A DNA stretch of 64,000 nucleotides, from assembly GCA_015179125.1 (NCBI GenBank), contig WHVA01000197.1, positions 124,001 to 188,000 of the forward strand. Reading direction: 5' to 3'. The notes under the pieces were generated by a model, which saw nothing but the letters and a program-made list of their open reading frames with translations, ran no database searches and was not told where the DNA came from. This DNA is from Gautieria morchelliformis. Lineage: Eukaryota; Basidiomycota; Agaricomycetes; Gomphales; Gomphaceae. Position 1 is the stretch's first letter, and the number at the start of each line of letters is the position of its first letter. The translations under genes and the position numbers were made by a program. Of this stretch, positions 53,601 to 61,666 are shown in pieces.

Positions 53601-54913
53601 CCATTCAGCTTCGGTGCTTGCATCAATATCCTGCCTTTACGATTGGATATTGTGCATTTCTGATCAGCTATTTGTGTGTTATAGCCTGCATCATCGCACC
53701 GGCCGATCGAGATCAGGGTAACAGCCATTTTGGGCGCGTAGAACGTATCCTTCAATGTAATATTCACAGTCTTATCTCCAACCTTGTTAGATAGCACGAG
53801 TGAGCCTGAACCGAAGGCATCAAAAGTGCCTTTGTTGGCTGCACGAATTGTGCGCGGCTGTGAGAATGGACTGTAATCCCTCAATAAATTCTTGTGAGGG
53901 GTCATATGTGCGGTCGTTCCAGTGTCGAGGATAACAACAGTGTCCAGAGATAAACTACTCAAATTAGAGCAGTCGAAGTTGGCGAAAGCGGCTGGACTGC
54001 CACTCTCATCCTCCTCAGAGGACACTTCTTCGGCAACATTCGCCTTGGCTTTGCCCTTCTTCTTTTTGGCTTTGGCTTTCTTCTTCTGACGTGGCCCCTG
54101 GCCTTCTTTACCACCTCCTTTAGCCCAGCAACTCTCTATAGCATGTCCAGGCTTGTGGCAATTAGTGCATGCAGGCACCTTCGGGTCTTTCCGGCCCTTC
54201 TGCCCTTTTGTTGATGAACCAATAAATGCCTGCTCTTCTTGTGAAATATTGAGAGTCTTTCTCCTGTCGTATTGAGCCTTTAGTACTCTGATAATATCAT
54301 CAGGCACTAAGGGCATTCCACATTCTTCGAGCGACGTGGTAAGGGCATTCATAACTGCCTCATAGGAGGGTGGAAGTGATGCAAGGATAATGTCGGTGAA
54401 CTCTCCTTCAGAAATTCTGGCTCCCATCTCATTGAGACGAGCATAGAGGTCTTGGGCCTTGTCCAAGTGATCTCTCAAGTCTCCATCCTCAGGACACCTC
54501 ATACTGCGAAGCTGTCTCTGTAGGTTGGTGAGAACCATCTTGGGCTTTTTGGTCATCTCATTGACCAATGCATCCCAGACTTCTTTTGCTGTATGTCTCT
54601 TCTGTAGCATCAGAGCTAGTGACTCTGACACTGAGACGATTATTTGGGTTTTTGCCTGTCCTTCTCTGGCAAGATATTTCTCCAGCTTCTCCTCAGCCTT
54701 CTCAATCTGAGTTTCCTCAGCTTCTGTGAGAATATGGCCTGGGGGCATGACTGGAGGATCAGGAGGTCGAATGGCTCTCCCTTCTATATGCCTGAGTAGA
54801 TTTTTGGACTCAAAATAACTTGTGAGAGTAGCTCGCCACAGAGGCCAATTACTTCCATCTGTTGCAAGCTTCTCCACACCCAAAAGCTTCTGCGAAGTGT
54901 CTGCGGGGCCCAT
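50663..54913 (-). CDS. gag-pol: Co-2 gag-pol polyprotein, intact
   Basis: 1,416 residues from ATG 54913 (MGPADTSQKLLGVEKL); the five upstream in-frame codons lie in the LTR and primer site. Domains in order: gag (UBN2-type) 1-215; zinc knuckle CTNCHKPGHAIESC at 249-262; protease ILDTGTTAHM with DTG near 330; integrase zinc-binding HQKMGHISQ...CDACIQAK at about 461-500; integrase core with Asp 526, Asp 589 and Glu 625 (DD35E); RT with MDVDSAYLNATLPEPI, ALYGLKQSGREWYKRL and TAVDDLTI; RNase H with YSDADWAS, SSTEAEFVALTHASKEALW and SDNQSAIAI. All catalytic residues are seen and there is no stop or frameshift. One frame for gag and pol is usual for many Copia elements. Confidence 0.98.
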   Translation of the reverse strand: MGPADTSQKLLGVEKLATDGSNWPLWRATLTSYFESKNLLRHIEGRAIRPPDPPVMPPGHILTEAEETQIEKAEEKLEKYLAREGQAKTQIIVSVSESLALMLQKRHTAKEVWDALVNEMTKKPKMVLTNLQRQLRSMRCPEDGDLRDHLDKAQDLYARLNEMGARISEGEFTDIILASLPPSYEAVMNALTTSLEECGMPLVPDDIIRVLKAQYDRRKTLNISQEEQAFIGSSTKGQKGRKDPKVPACTNCHKPGHAIESCWAKGGGKEGQGPRQKKKAKAKKKKGKAKANVAEEVSSEEDESGSPAAFANFDCSNLSSLSLDTVVILDTGTTAHMTPHKNLLRDYSPFSQPRTIRAANKGTFDAFGSGSLVLSNKVGDKTVNITLKDTFYAPKMAVTLISIGRCDDAGYNTQIADQKCTISNRKGRILMQAPKLNGLYRFDLQHTSAEAHVCASAMEIHQKMGHISQKSLQHLLNCGMILGIELSSKGDKVVCDACIQAKIARKSLPQEPRSRSSKFGDRIYSDVWGPARHSTIDKKSYYVSFIDDYSRESVIYLMANKSEAFSKYKLYEALMLRQRNVHIKALVSDRGGEYTSSEFEQHLAKQGTKHRLTVHDTPESNGVAERLNRTLVERARAMLLESSLPKTLWGHAILHANYLRNRTHTRALPDKTPFEMIHHEKPNLKDIHVWGIEVYVKVKEGNKLAARAKRARWIGISGQSHGHCIYWPDSQKVSVERNVIFDSEMKGGKAPIISIEESQLPTSRKMVQAISAPAPMPSRLVSEEAKIEEIDDDEPEERLKELQPSQTVDARPKEAAPTRRSERIRQQQVQPAPSGPVTRSQTKRHAGADITTLAYEDIEDHQDKLFEQDLSSVTDGISDYNLAISTLSTSDQNKDNVLPDLNQTEPSNADEALNDPMWKASMDKEYKVLLDKGVWEVVKPPPGANIVGNRWVFLWKRNPEGEPITPRSRMVAQGFTQSFGVDYNETYAPVARMTSLRIICAIAARNNWPIHQMDVDSAYLNATLPEPIYMRQPYGYETGDKDDVLLLKKALYGLKQSGREWYKRLSGEFLKLGFTKSASDGAVFCRRGPRGHAIIATAVDDLTITAESQPILDGVKHDLAQIFSMKDLGEIHWLLNLKIERDWNNKSIAISQAAYIQKIIKKFNLDDAKTFSTPLDPAVKLSRDQCPSTDEDKQKMSRIPYRQAIGSLMWAAVATRPDIAFAVSLLSQFLENPGPTHWHAVKRVFKYLKGTMDYKLTLGKNRDGLIGYSDADWASQEHRHSYSAYIFQIDGGTVSWSCQKQSIVALSSTEAEFVALTHASKEALWMRHFISEVFQPLNCPIKLYSDNQSAIAIVYGTQQHTRTKHFGIRLYFIRDIVEDEEIKLVYLPTEHMLADLLTKGLPSPRVRILNERIGIY

Positions 54914-54923
54914 AACCCTTGTT
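54911..54923 (-). promoter_or_regulatory. Co-2 primer-binding site overlapping the start codon
   Basis: The minus strand reads AACAAGGGTTATGGGCCCC. GGGTTATGGGCCC matches the anticodon arm of tRNA-iMet, and its ATG starts gag-pol. Confidence 0.7.
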
Positions 54924-55407
54924 AGCAACTAGGGGCTATGGCAGGGAAGGTTCGGTAGAGTTCTTAGAAAGCTAGAATCAAATATACTCTCTCAGTGAAT
55001 TTATTGTCACTGATGTATTAATACAATACCTAGAATCAAATATACTACATGATTTTCAGTCAACATGCTATGTAAATATGAAGAATACTACTCGCCTCTC
55101 TCAGTGAATTTATTGTCACTGAGAGAGGAGTGTAATCCTGTCTCAGAAGGCATATACTTGCACCCGGCCCTTTAGCGCCCAAGGGCTCGCGCGTCGAAGT
55201 CATTTCAAACTCCGCTGGGTGCAGCCGCCTGTGAAAATAGAAATAACAGAATGAAATGGAGAGATAGAGAGTGACTAGAAAATTTCGAAAATAAGCAGAG
55301 AAATGGATGCATGGTACAAGAACAGTATGAGAAAATATTGAAACACCACACAATAAATTGAATATATTATGCTTGATTTTGGTGCAGGAGCATAAATGCA
55401 CCCAACA
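54920..55407 (-). repeat. Co-2 5' LTR
   Basis: 488 bp, one difference by eye from the 3' LTR; same hairpin at about 55094-55128. Confidence 0.95.
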
Positions 55408-55412
55408 TTATC

Positions 55413-55795
55413 ACTGCGAACCTCGGAAGGCGAACTTCACCCCGTCACTTTTCACTCCTGCACATTCACCTCTACTGAGCTCAACTACGATGTTCATGAC
55501 AAGGAGCTCCTAGCAATTTTTGAAGCGTTTCAACGCTGGCGACACTACCTTGAGGGCTCTGGCGACCCTGTCGACGTTATCACCGATCACAAGAACCTCG
55601 AATACTTTTCAACAATGAAGCTCTTGACCCGTTGACAAGCTCGGTGGTCAGAATACCTTTCCCAATTCAACCTCGCCATCCGTTTCCGACCTGGTCACCT
55701 CGGAACGAAGCCTGACTCTCTCACTAGACGATGGGACGTCTACCTTAAACAGGGGAATAGCGACTATGCCACCATAAACCCACAGAACCTACGGC
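55413..55795 (+). pseudogene. Gy-B RNase H copy 2, right part
   Basis: Continues after the nested elements: SEGELHPVTFHSCTFTSTEL, DKELLAIFEAFQRWRHYLEG and [17 protein letters not shown], then TGA at 55634 (CGA in copy 1). It goes on to [20 protein letters not shown] and [10 protein letters not shown]. At 55795/55796 it joins inverted gag. Confidence 0.92.
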
Positions 55796-56299
55796 CGAGC
55801 CAGTCTGGCTCGGGTTGGACTTCGCCGAGATCGCCGGCTCGAAATACTGTAGAGCTGAGCCGGACAGGTAAGAAATAGCATACTGCACCTTCGAGGCCCC
55901 AGTCTTGAACGCTGTGGGACGATCTCGGAAGTTGAGTACGCATTGAAGGAAGAAGGTGCGAAGCTTGGCCTGGTCAGTACCGTCATGACTATCCGGTTCC
56001 TTGACCTTGGCTCGTGCTTCGGACTCGCGAGGTTTCGCAAGTTTGATGAACACTCGACGCATAAGCTCGTTGTCCTCGAGGTCACCGAGGTCCTCGGGCG
56101 GCAGGTTGGGGAGGTCCCGATCGTTGTCAGAACCTCCAGAGCCATCACCTGGATCACCTGAAGGGTCACTGGGGTCAGCCCTACCTTTGCCTTTGTTACT
56201 AGGCTTGGCGGGGTCTGCGAGGGGTATCCCCGGGGACGGTGGTGAATCGTCAGGGGCTTCCGAGAAACATCGTTGTTCTGATATACCCCGAAGGGTGCG
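55796..56299 (-). pseudogene. gag: Gy-B gag 5' part, inverted
   Basis: Gag from ATG 56299 (MSMITRSRTLRGISEQ) to YFEPAIS, open without the stops seen in copy 1, then fused head-on to pol at 55796. It provides the undamaged version of the gag N-terminus, including ARAKVKEPD where copy 1 has a stop. Confidence 0.92.
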
Positions 56300-56364
56300 A
56301 GAACGAGTTATCATGGACATAGTGAAGAAAAGGGGTATGTAGGGTGTAAGCAGTCTGAAAATAC

Positions 56365-56904
56365 TGTTACGATATGATCCGTCGTAAGGTTGACCGAGGT
56401 CAGGAGCGAAACCCGAGGTATGGTCAGAGGTTATGGGGCGAGGTTTGGATGGGGAAGTCGGAGAGGGACTAGGCTTCAGCTTATGTGCTGCGCCGACCCT
56501 ACGCACGAGTCCCAACTTCGGAGGCAAACGAATAAGAGGCGAGGTTTGGCTTTAAGAGGCGAGGCTTAGAAACTAGCTAGGGACCGAAGTTATACGATAG
56601 TTGATTTTCAGACTGAGGAGTAGGAATGCATACAGGGGGGGTTTATATACGGGGCGAGGGTACGAGTCAGGGGCGAACATATTAGTGGGAATCAGGGCGA
56701 GGTCAGGGCAAGGTAATATATGAATGATGCATGATGGAGCGGAATCAGTAACTAAGGGGATACGGGCATGGGATCAAGGTTGGATATGAGCTGTAGCTCG
56801 GGCGCAGGATAAGAATCATATGTACTCGGGCACGAGTATCACAAGGCTCGGGCTCGGAAGAAAGTTATACCAGTAAGTAACCGGCCAAAGGCCGGGTTCT
56901 TACA
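56365..56904 (-). repeat. Gy-B LTR, inverted, right end of the composite
   Basis: 540 bp, TGTTACGATATG...GGTTCTTACA on the plus strand, with the self-primer CAGTCTGAAAAT at 56351-56362. Following bases ATATG do not match GAAGC at 41096. Confidence 0.93.
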
Positions 56905-57990
56905 ATATGCCCTCATCATGTCATCGACGGTATTCATCCTCAAGCTCTTCTGATTGGAGCTCGAGTACTCTGAGTCCTGACTGTTGTTGGGTACTCTTCT
57001 TTTCTGTCATAATTCCCTGTCAGGAACAACAGTTGCTCAACTTCTTGAGCAATGACCTGGGTCTCAACTTTGAGCTTGTCTCAACATCTAGTCTGATCTG
57101 GTTCCTCTATTGTTGGACAATGGAGAGGTTTCCTGGCCCTTCCTTTGTTGACTGGCAAAGGGGATTGGGGCAGGGACACTGGTTTGTTTCCCAGCAGCAC
57201 CTCATCCTCGACCACACTTGGTGACATGTGGTCAGGGGCTTCTTTGTCCTCCATTGGGCGGACAATCACAACAGGGTCTATGACCTCGCCCTCTTTGAGT
57301 TCCCTGGGCTCTGAGCCCAGTGTAGCATCAGCCATTGCATCACTGGGCTACTCAGTTGTTCACTGGGCGAACAACTGCAAGAAGTTCAAAAAAGTGTAAA
57401 GGTATTGATCTTAAGGCCTTGTGTCACAAGGGCAAGCAGAACTCAACCAATATGTGGTTATTCTGTGTGCTACATAGTGGCAGGGTAAAGTAAGGATAAG
57501 ATGGGGAACTGCCTGTTGGCTACCATGCAAGAACTATACAGTGGGTCTGCAAGGACCCTCTGGTATTAGCTAATATACCAGTAGTGCACATTGCCTTAAG
57601 GGCAATGCATGTAAATGCAGGTATTTACAGGTAGGCATATCAAACAGCTGAGTGTGGAGAGTTCTCAATCCATTCCTGGTTTGCAGTGCCTCACTTGACA
57701 CCAGCATCCCTTATGCTACATGTCAGAACCATCCACACCGGGCATAAGATCCCAATGTTGAAGACCCTGCACTAAGAAGGGGTGCCTGTTCTGGTTGGTT
57801 GAAGGAGATAAGAAGAAGGACAAGTCTGAAGTAGACAAGCCTTGAAGTAAGAGATTGAGAGAAGAGAGATGATAGAGTGAGCAAGGTATCCTCAAGTGCT
57901 TAAGGGCACAGGAGACAGCCTAACATATATGATAACCAAACTGGCAAAATGCATGGAGAAACCTCTGGTATTTATCTACTTTGGAAAAGG
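56905..57990 (-). pseudogene. Family D gag N-terminus, leader and LTR, inverted
   Basis: On the minus strand a gag-like start at 57335 (MADATLGSEPRELKEGEVID) parallels the protein at 8996 (DGEIVDLTALV; DHMSPSVVEDE versus DHVSSSVAEEE). The leader near 57340-57560 matches 8706-8930 inverted (TTTACACCTTTTTGAAC-like block). Beyond this lies LTR-like sequence with a TATA-like AGATAAATACC on the minus strand near 57975. The right limit is approximate. Confidence 0.55.
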
Positions 57991-57999
57991 GGGATGAGT

Positions 58000-58260
58000 C
58001 ATAATGAGTCAGAGTGAGTCAGGTGAGTATGAGAAGGAGTCAGAACAACAAGAGGGATGAGTCACAATGAGTCAGAATGAGTCAGAACGAGTCAGAGTGA
58101 GTCAGGTGAGTCATGAAGAGGAGTCAGGACAATAAAGCTGATATGGTACACAATAGGGGAACTGAGTCATAATGAATCAATGAAAACAAGAAGAGTGAGT
58201 CATGAGGACTACTGGTAAATCATGAGTGACTCATGGAGACAATAATGAGTCATCCTAACC
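58000..58260. repeat. Irregular GAGTCA-rich tandem repeat
   Basis: Repeats of GAGTCAGAATGA, GAGTCAGGTGA and related 10-12-mers, about 20 occurrences of GAGTCA or TGAGTCA. TGAGTCA is also the AP-1/Gcn4 binding motif, but the context is a degenerate repeat and no promoter is evident. Confidence 0.75.
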
Positions 58261-58314
58261 CCTGAGCCAACCAACAATCCAGAACCACACATCTCTGCTC
58301 CAGACACACAGCCT

Positions 58315-58551
58315 CTAAGGCAATGCTTGACTTTCCAAGTCACTTGAAGGGGGTGGTGTAGGGTTAGGTGGTTGAGGGGGTTGGAAATGATCGAAACAAT
58401 ATGGGTCATAGCTGGTGCTAACCCCACTTTCCAATATCTGAATCTCTACACTTCTCTTGCCCTCATGCACAAAGGGAATATAGTGCATAGGCATGTCAAC
58501 TCGTCCTGAGGAAGGGTCAAAGAAGAGTTCATGGGGATCAAGGCTTCCCAA
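58315..58551 (-). CDS. Short unrecognised ORF fragment
   Basis: 78 codons, MGSLDPHELFFDPSSGRVDM followed by YDPYCFDHFQPPQPPNPTPP. Composition is protein-like, not repeat-like, but I do not recognise a family, and neither a full gene nor introns can be built. It may be part of family D or another relic. Confidence 0.3.
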   Translation of the reverse strand: MGSLDPHELFFDPSSGRVDMPMHYIPFVHEGKRSVEIQILESGVSTSYDPYCFDHFQPPQPPNPTPPPSSDLESQALP

Positions 58552-59131
58552 TCCATGTTGTCAGCACTCATTCTGCCAGATTGTCACCTGGTGTGGACTG
58601 GTGATGGTGCCTGAATGCTTGGCGACATCTGCATAGGGAATGATGTTGTAGGTGCACGTGTGGGAGCGGCAGTGAAGCACATGGCACTAGAGGTGATGGC
58701 TCAACTTGGGGTATGAAGATGTGATGGTAGTGGTCTGATGAGACGATTGGGGGAAAAGATTCCGTGTAGGCGCTCAGTGCAGTTGGTAAAATAAACTGGT
58801 TTATGACACTACACTTGAGCCACTTTTTCGGGCACACCAGAATTCATCAGAGTTTAAGTAGCAGAGTGTTCTTACACACAGTGAATTCTGCACCCACCTA
58901 CAGCTCCCCCACCACGCTGCACTGAGTTCTAACTGTTCACTTTCTCTTCCTCTCGCTCTGTATTTTACAGTAAACTAAGGCTTTCACACTCCTGCTGAAG
59001 TTCCACTGAACTTCACTGCTCACATAGGCTCAAGTCCTGCAAGATGTGTCAGCATCCATGTCATGGACCATCACACATGTCTCAGTGGGTGAACCACTCT
59101 TGCCTATTTAGCGACTTCACTAGTTGCTCCT
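58552..59131. other. Unassigned sequence
   Basis: No gene, RNA or known repeat recognised. Short open frames exist on the minus strand (58568-58837) without motifs. Polypyrimidine stretches such as CTTTCTCTTCCTCTCGCTCT occur near 58940. Confidence 0.4.
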
Positions 59132-59539
59132 TGTCAAGGTTGGTTTTTAGGCGTTAATATCGTGTATTAGCGAACACAGCGAATGCCCGAATAACTTGTG
59201 CAAATAAGTATGCCGTTCAGCGAATAGGTGAACCAACAAATGTTCACATAATAAGAGGGCTGCCTGAACGGAGCTCGCCCTATCTACAGTCATAGCAAAA
59301 TAGCCTGTGGCACTTGACGATGTAACGTACAAGGTGTTATGGAAGGGTTGCCTAAGTGATGGCAATCCCATCGCCGGCGAAGGTGCTCCTTCAGAGCCCT
59401 TCACCGACAGCACAGACAATAGTCCGAAGGCTAAGGTAATGAAGATGAAGTATGAGAACTTACCAGTGATGCCTAAGTCCTCTTCTGGTCGAAGATGGAA
59501 ATCTACAGGAGAAGGCTCAAGACGATGATCACAGCGAGG
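59132..59539 (+). mobile_element. Element R, left-end fragment
   Basis: TGTCAAGGTTGG and the following ~400 bp match the left part of R (43581 onward), including a mutated form of the hairpin. It is truncated at 59539 by Gy-A, so Gy-A inserted into it; the other flank lies outside the window. Confidence 0.9.
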
Positions 59540-60205
59540 TGTTACGACCGTTCATTTCCGACTTCCGACCCTCAGTTCCGCCACTCCTTCCGCCCCTCCA
59601 ATAGTTCCGCACGACATTCCGCCCCTTGTACATTTCCCTTGTTCTTTCGACGCTGTTACTCGGACCCACCGGACCCACCTCGCCATCCATCAAAACCATA
59701 TATCCGGTCACCCTTGTAGTTCGTTGTCAGATATGTTTTCCCGACCCCTTGTTCTTTGCCATTGTTCTACCTTACCCTGAACCCCCCTTGTAGTCCCATT
59801 GTTCCCAATTAGTTAGTTCCCACACATTGTACTCGACTTCCGCTTCCCCGGAATTTGCTTAGTACAACACCATTACTTGTTGCTCTGCGCTTTGTATAAA
59901 ACCCCCTCATGTATGTCTGTAATTCTGCAATCAGATAATCACCTTCGATACTTGATTTCCTTCGCTCCATCTCCTGTTCTCAGCACAGCGAGTCTAGCAA
60001 GATCTCAGTCTCTCTCTCAGCCTTCCGTCTTCCGCTTTCCGCCTCAGTTCCGACTCAAGTTCCGACCAAACCTCTGGTCCAGTACTTTCCGACTTCCGGC
60101 TCATTTCCGAAATACCTAGGACGATAGTTCATTGGGGGCGCAACCTATAAGTTGAAGCCGCTGTCCTTTCCAGTTCCGACTTAGTGGAAATCTCGATACG
60201 TAACA
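59540..60205 (+). repeat. Gy-A copy 2 5' LTR
   Basis: 666 bp, TGTTACGACCG...GATACGTAACA. TATAAAA is at 59895-59901, and the predicted transcript start AATCAGATAAT is at 59929-59939. Confidence 0.95.
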
Positions 60206-60207
60206 GT

Positions 60208-60218
60208 ATTATCTGATT
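60208..60218 (+). promoter_or_regulatory. Gy-A copy 2 self-primer site
   Basis: ATTATCTGATT, two bases after the LTR, is an exact complement of AATCAGATAAT at 59929-59939. Confidence 0.8.
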
Positions 60219-60238
60219 CCCACCCGATAACTATCACT

Positions 60239-61666
60239 ATGCCTCCTCGTACCACAGCTACTTCAGCTCGAGCAGGAGCTGTCGAAGCTCTCTCTTATTT
60301 TGGCAATCTTAGATCCGCAGCACCAAGGCACGCGGAACCCTCCAGCAGCTCTCGTGCCGACGATGAGCTTTCCGATGCTTTTCCGCAACGTTTCGAAGAA
60401 GTTCCCGACGCTAATCCCGACGACAATCCCGACTACGACGGGAATTCGACGAGTAGCAGCGGCGAACAAACAGCAGCGTCATTCCGACGCCCAGCTCCAC
60501 CACCACCACCTCCACCAGGACCACCTCCAGGCGGCCCTCATGGCGGCCCACCCGGCGGTCCTCCCGGCGGTCCTCCACCTCCAATTCCACCTCCAATTCC
60601 ACCTCAGATTCCCGCCAACCCAGTTCCGCCCGCGCCAGTTCCGGATCTTGCACAAGCCATCGCCATGCTAGCCGGACAACTCCAGCGCCCGGCCCAAGCA
60701 CCACCACGCCCCAAGACAAAGGTCCGCGAACCAGATCAGTTCGACGGTTCCGACCCCAAGAAGCTCCAGCCATTTCTGGTTCAGCTTCAACTCAATTTCC
60801 GTGATCGTCCCGACGCCTTTCCCGACGACGAACGAAAGGTCAATTATGCCCTTTCCTATCTCCGAGGCACGGCGCTCGACTATTTCGAACCCGCCCTCAT
60901 GGATCCGTTCGCTCTCGTCGACTGGGCCGACGATTACCCCAATTTCATTTCCGAACTCCGCAGCAACTTCGGACCATTTGACATGGAAGCCGATGCGGAA
61001 AATGAACTCGATAAGCTTCGCATGAAAGACACTCATAAGATAGCTAAATATATCGTCACGTTTCAGCAGCTCGCTCCTCGAGTCCAATGGGGAGAAGCCG
61101 CACTCCGACGCCAGTTTTACATGGGCTTGCCATCCCGCATCAAGGATGAAATTGCCCGCGTCGGAAAACCCGCCACCCTTACCGACCTCCGCAACCTCGC
61201 CCAATCCATCGATTCACGCTACTGGGAAAGACACTCCGAGATTGCTCGTGAAACCTCCGCCCAGAGCAAGAACGACAAGTCTTCCGACAAGAAGTCTGAT
61301 AAAGACAAGAAGAAGACCAATTCCGGAAACACCAACTCCGGAAACAACAACAACAACAGTTCCGGATCCAACTCCGGCAACCGGAACAACAACAACACCC
61401 CTCGGAACAACCAGGCCTCTGGTTCTAACACCAATGCCCGGAAGAGCACCCCGGATCTTTCCGACAAACTTGGGAAAGACGGAAAACTAACCCCTGTAGA
61501 ACGCCAGCGTCGCATGGACAACAACCTTTGCCTCTTCTGTGGCAAAGGAGGTCACGTCGCTCGCGACTGCACTCGAGCTTCCGCCTCCGCTGCTAAAGCC
61601 AAAGGCCGCGCAGCAAAGACGGAAGAGAAATCCGAAGCGGTTCCCACTGCGGATTCAAAAAAATAG
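60239..61666 (+). CDS. gag: Gy-A gag, intact
   Basis: 475 residues. The N-terminus MPPRTTATSARAGAVEALSY is followed by an acidic Ser-rich part and a Pro/Gly-rich stretch (about 80-125). The capsid-type domain is at about 165-345 (LNFRDRPDAFPDDERKVNYA, YFEPALMDPFALVDWADDY, FYMGLPSRIKDEIARVGKPA). A Lys/Asn/Ser-rich tail (about 350-410) leads to the nucleocapsid zinc knuckle CLFCGKGGHVARDC. Gag forms the virus-like particle that packages element RNA. It ends TCA AAA AAA TAG at the slippery site. No defect seen. Confidence 0.96.
   Translation: MPPRTTATSARAGAVEALSYFGNLRSAAPRHAEPSSSSRADDELSDAFPQRFEEVPDANPDDNPDYDGNSTSSSGEQTAASFRRPAPPPPPPPGPPPGGPHGGPPGGPPGGPPPPIPPPIPPQIPANPVPPAPVPDLAQAIAMLAGQLQRPAQAPPRPKTKVREPDQFDGSDPKKLQPFLVQLQLNFRDRPDAFPDDERKVNYALSYLRGTALDYFEPALMDPFALVDWADDYPNFISELRSNFGPFDMEADAENELDKLRMKDTHKIAKYIVTFQQLAPRVQWGEAALRRQFYMGLPSRIKDEIARVGKPATLTDLRNLAQSIDSRYWERHSEIARETSAQSKNDKSSDKKSDKDKKKTNSGNTNSGNNNNNSSGSNSGNRNNNNTPRNNQASGSNTNARKSTPDLSDKLGKDGKLTPVERQRRMDNNLCLFCGKGGHVARDCTRASASAAKAKGRAAKTEEKSEAVPTADSKK
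61657..61666 (+). promoter_or_regulatory. Gy-A gag-pol -1 frameshift site
   Basis: Seven A's (61657-61663) in the phase A AAA AAA directly before the TAG stop. Slipping back one base continues as ATA GTC AGC AGT into an open pol frame through the protease. Confidence 0.75.

Larger units (their letters stand above)
50162..55407 (-). mobile_element. Copia Co-2, complete and apparently intact
   Basis: 5,246 bp with LTRs 50162-50649 and 54920-55407, both 488 bp, differing by eye at a single base (GTGCG/GCGCG). TSD TTATC is at 50157-50161 and 55408-55412. It lies inside the RNase H of Gy-B copy 2. One long gag-pol ORF fills the interior. It is the best candidate for an active element in the window. 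Confidence 0.97.

Noticed and set aside
41101-56904. Simple full-length Gypsy element with two LTRs
   Set aside because: LTRs are in opposite orientation, flanks do not match, gag-RT is duplicated and integrase is missing.
58000-58260. Cluster of TGAGTCA sites as a Gcn4/AP-1 enhancer
   Set aside because: The sites occur in a degenerate short tandem repeat with no promoter or gene nearby.
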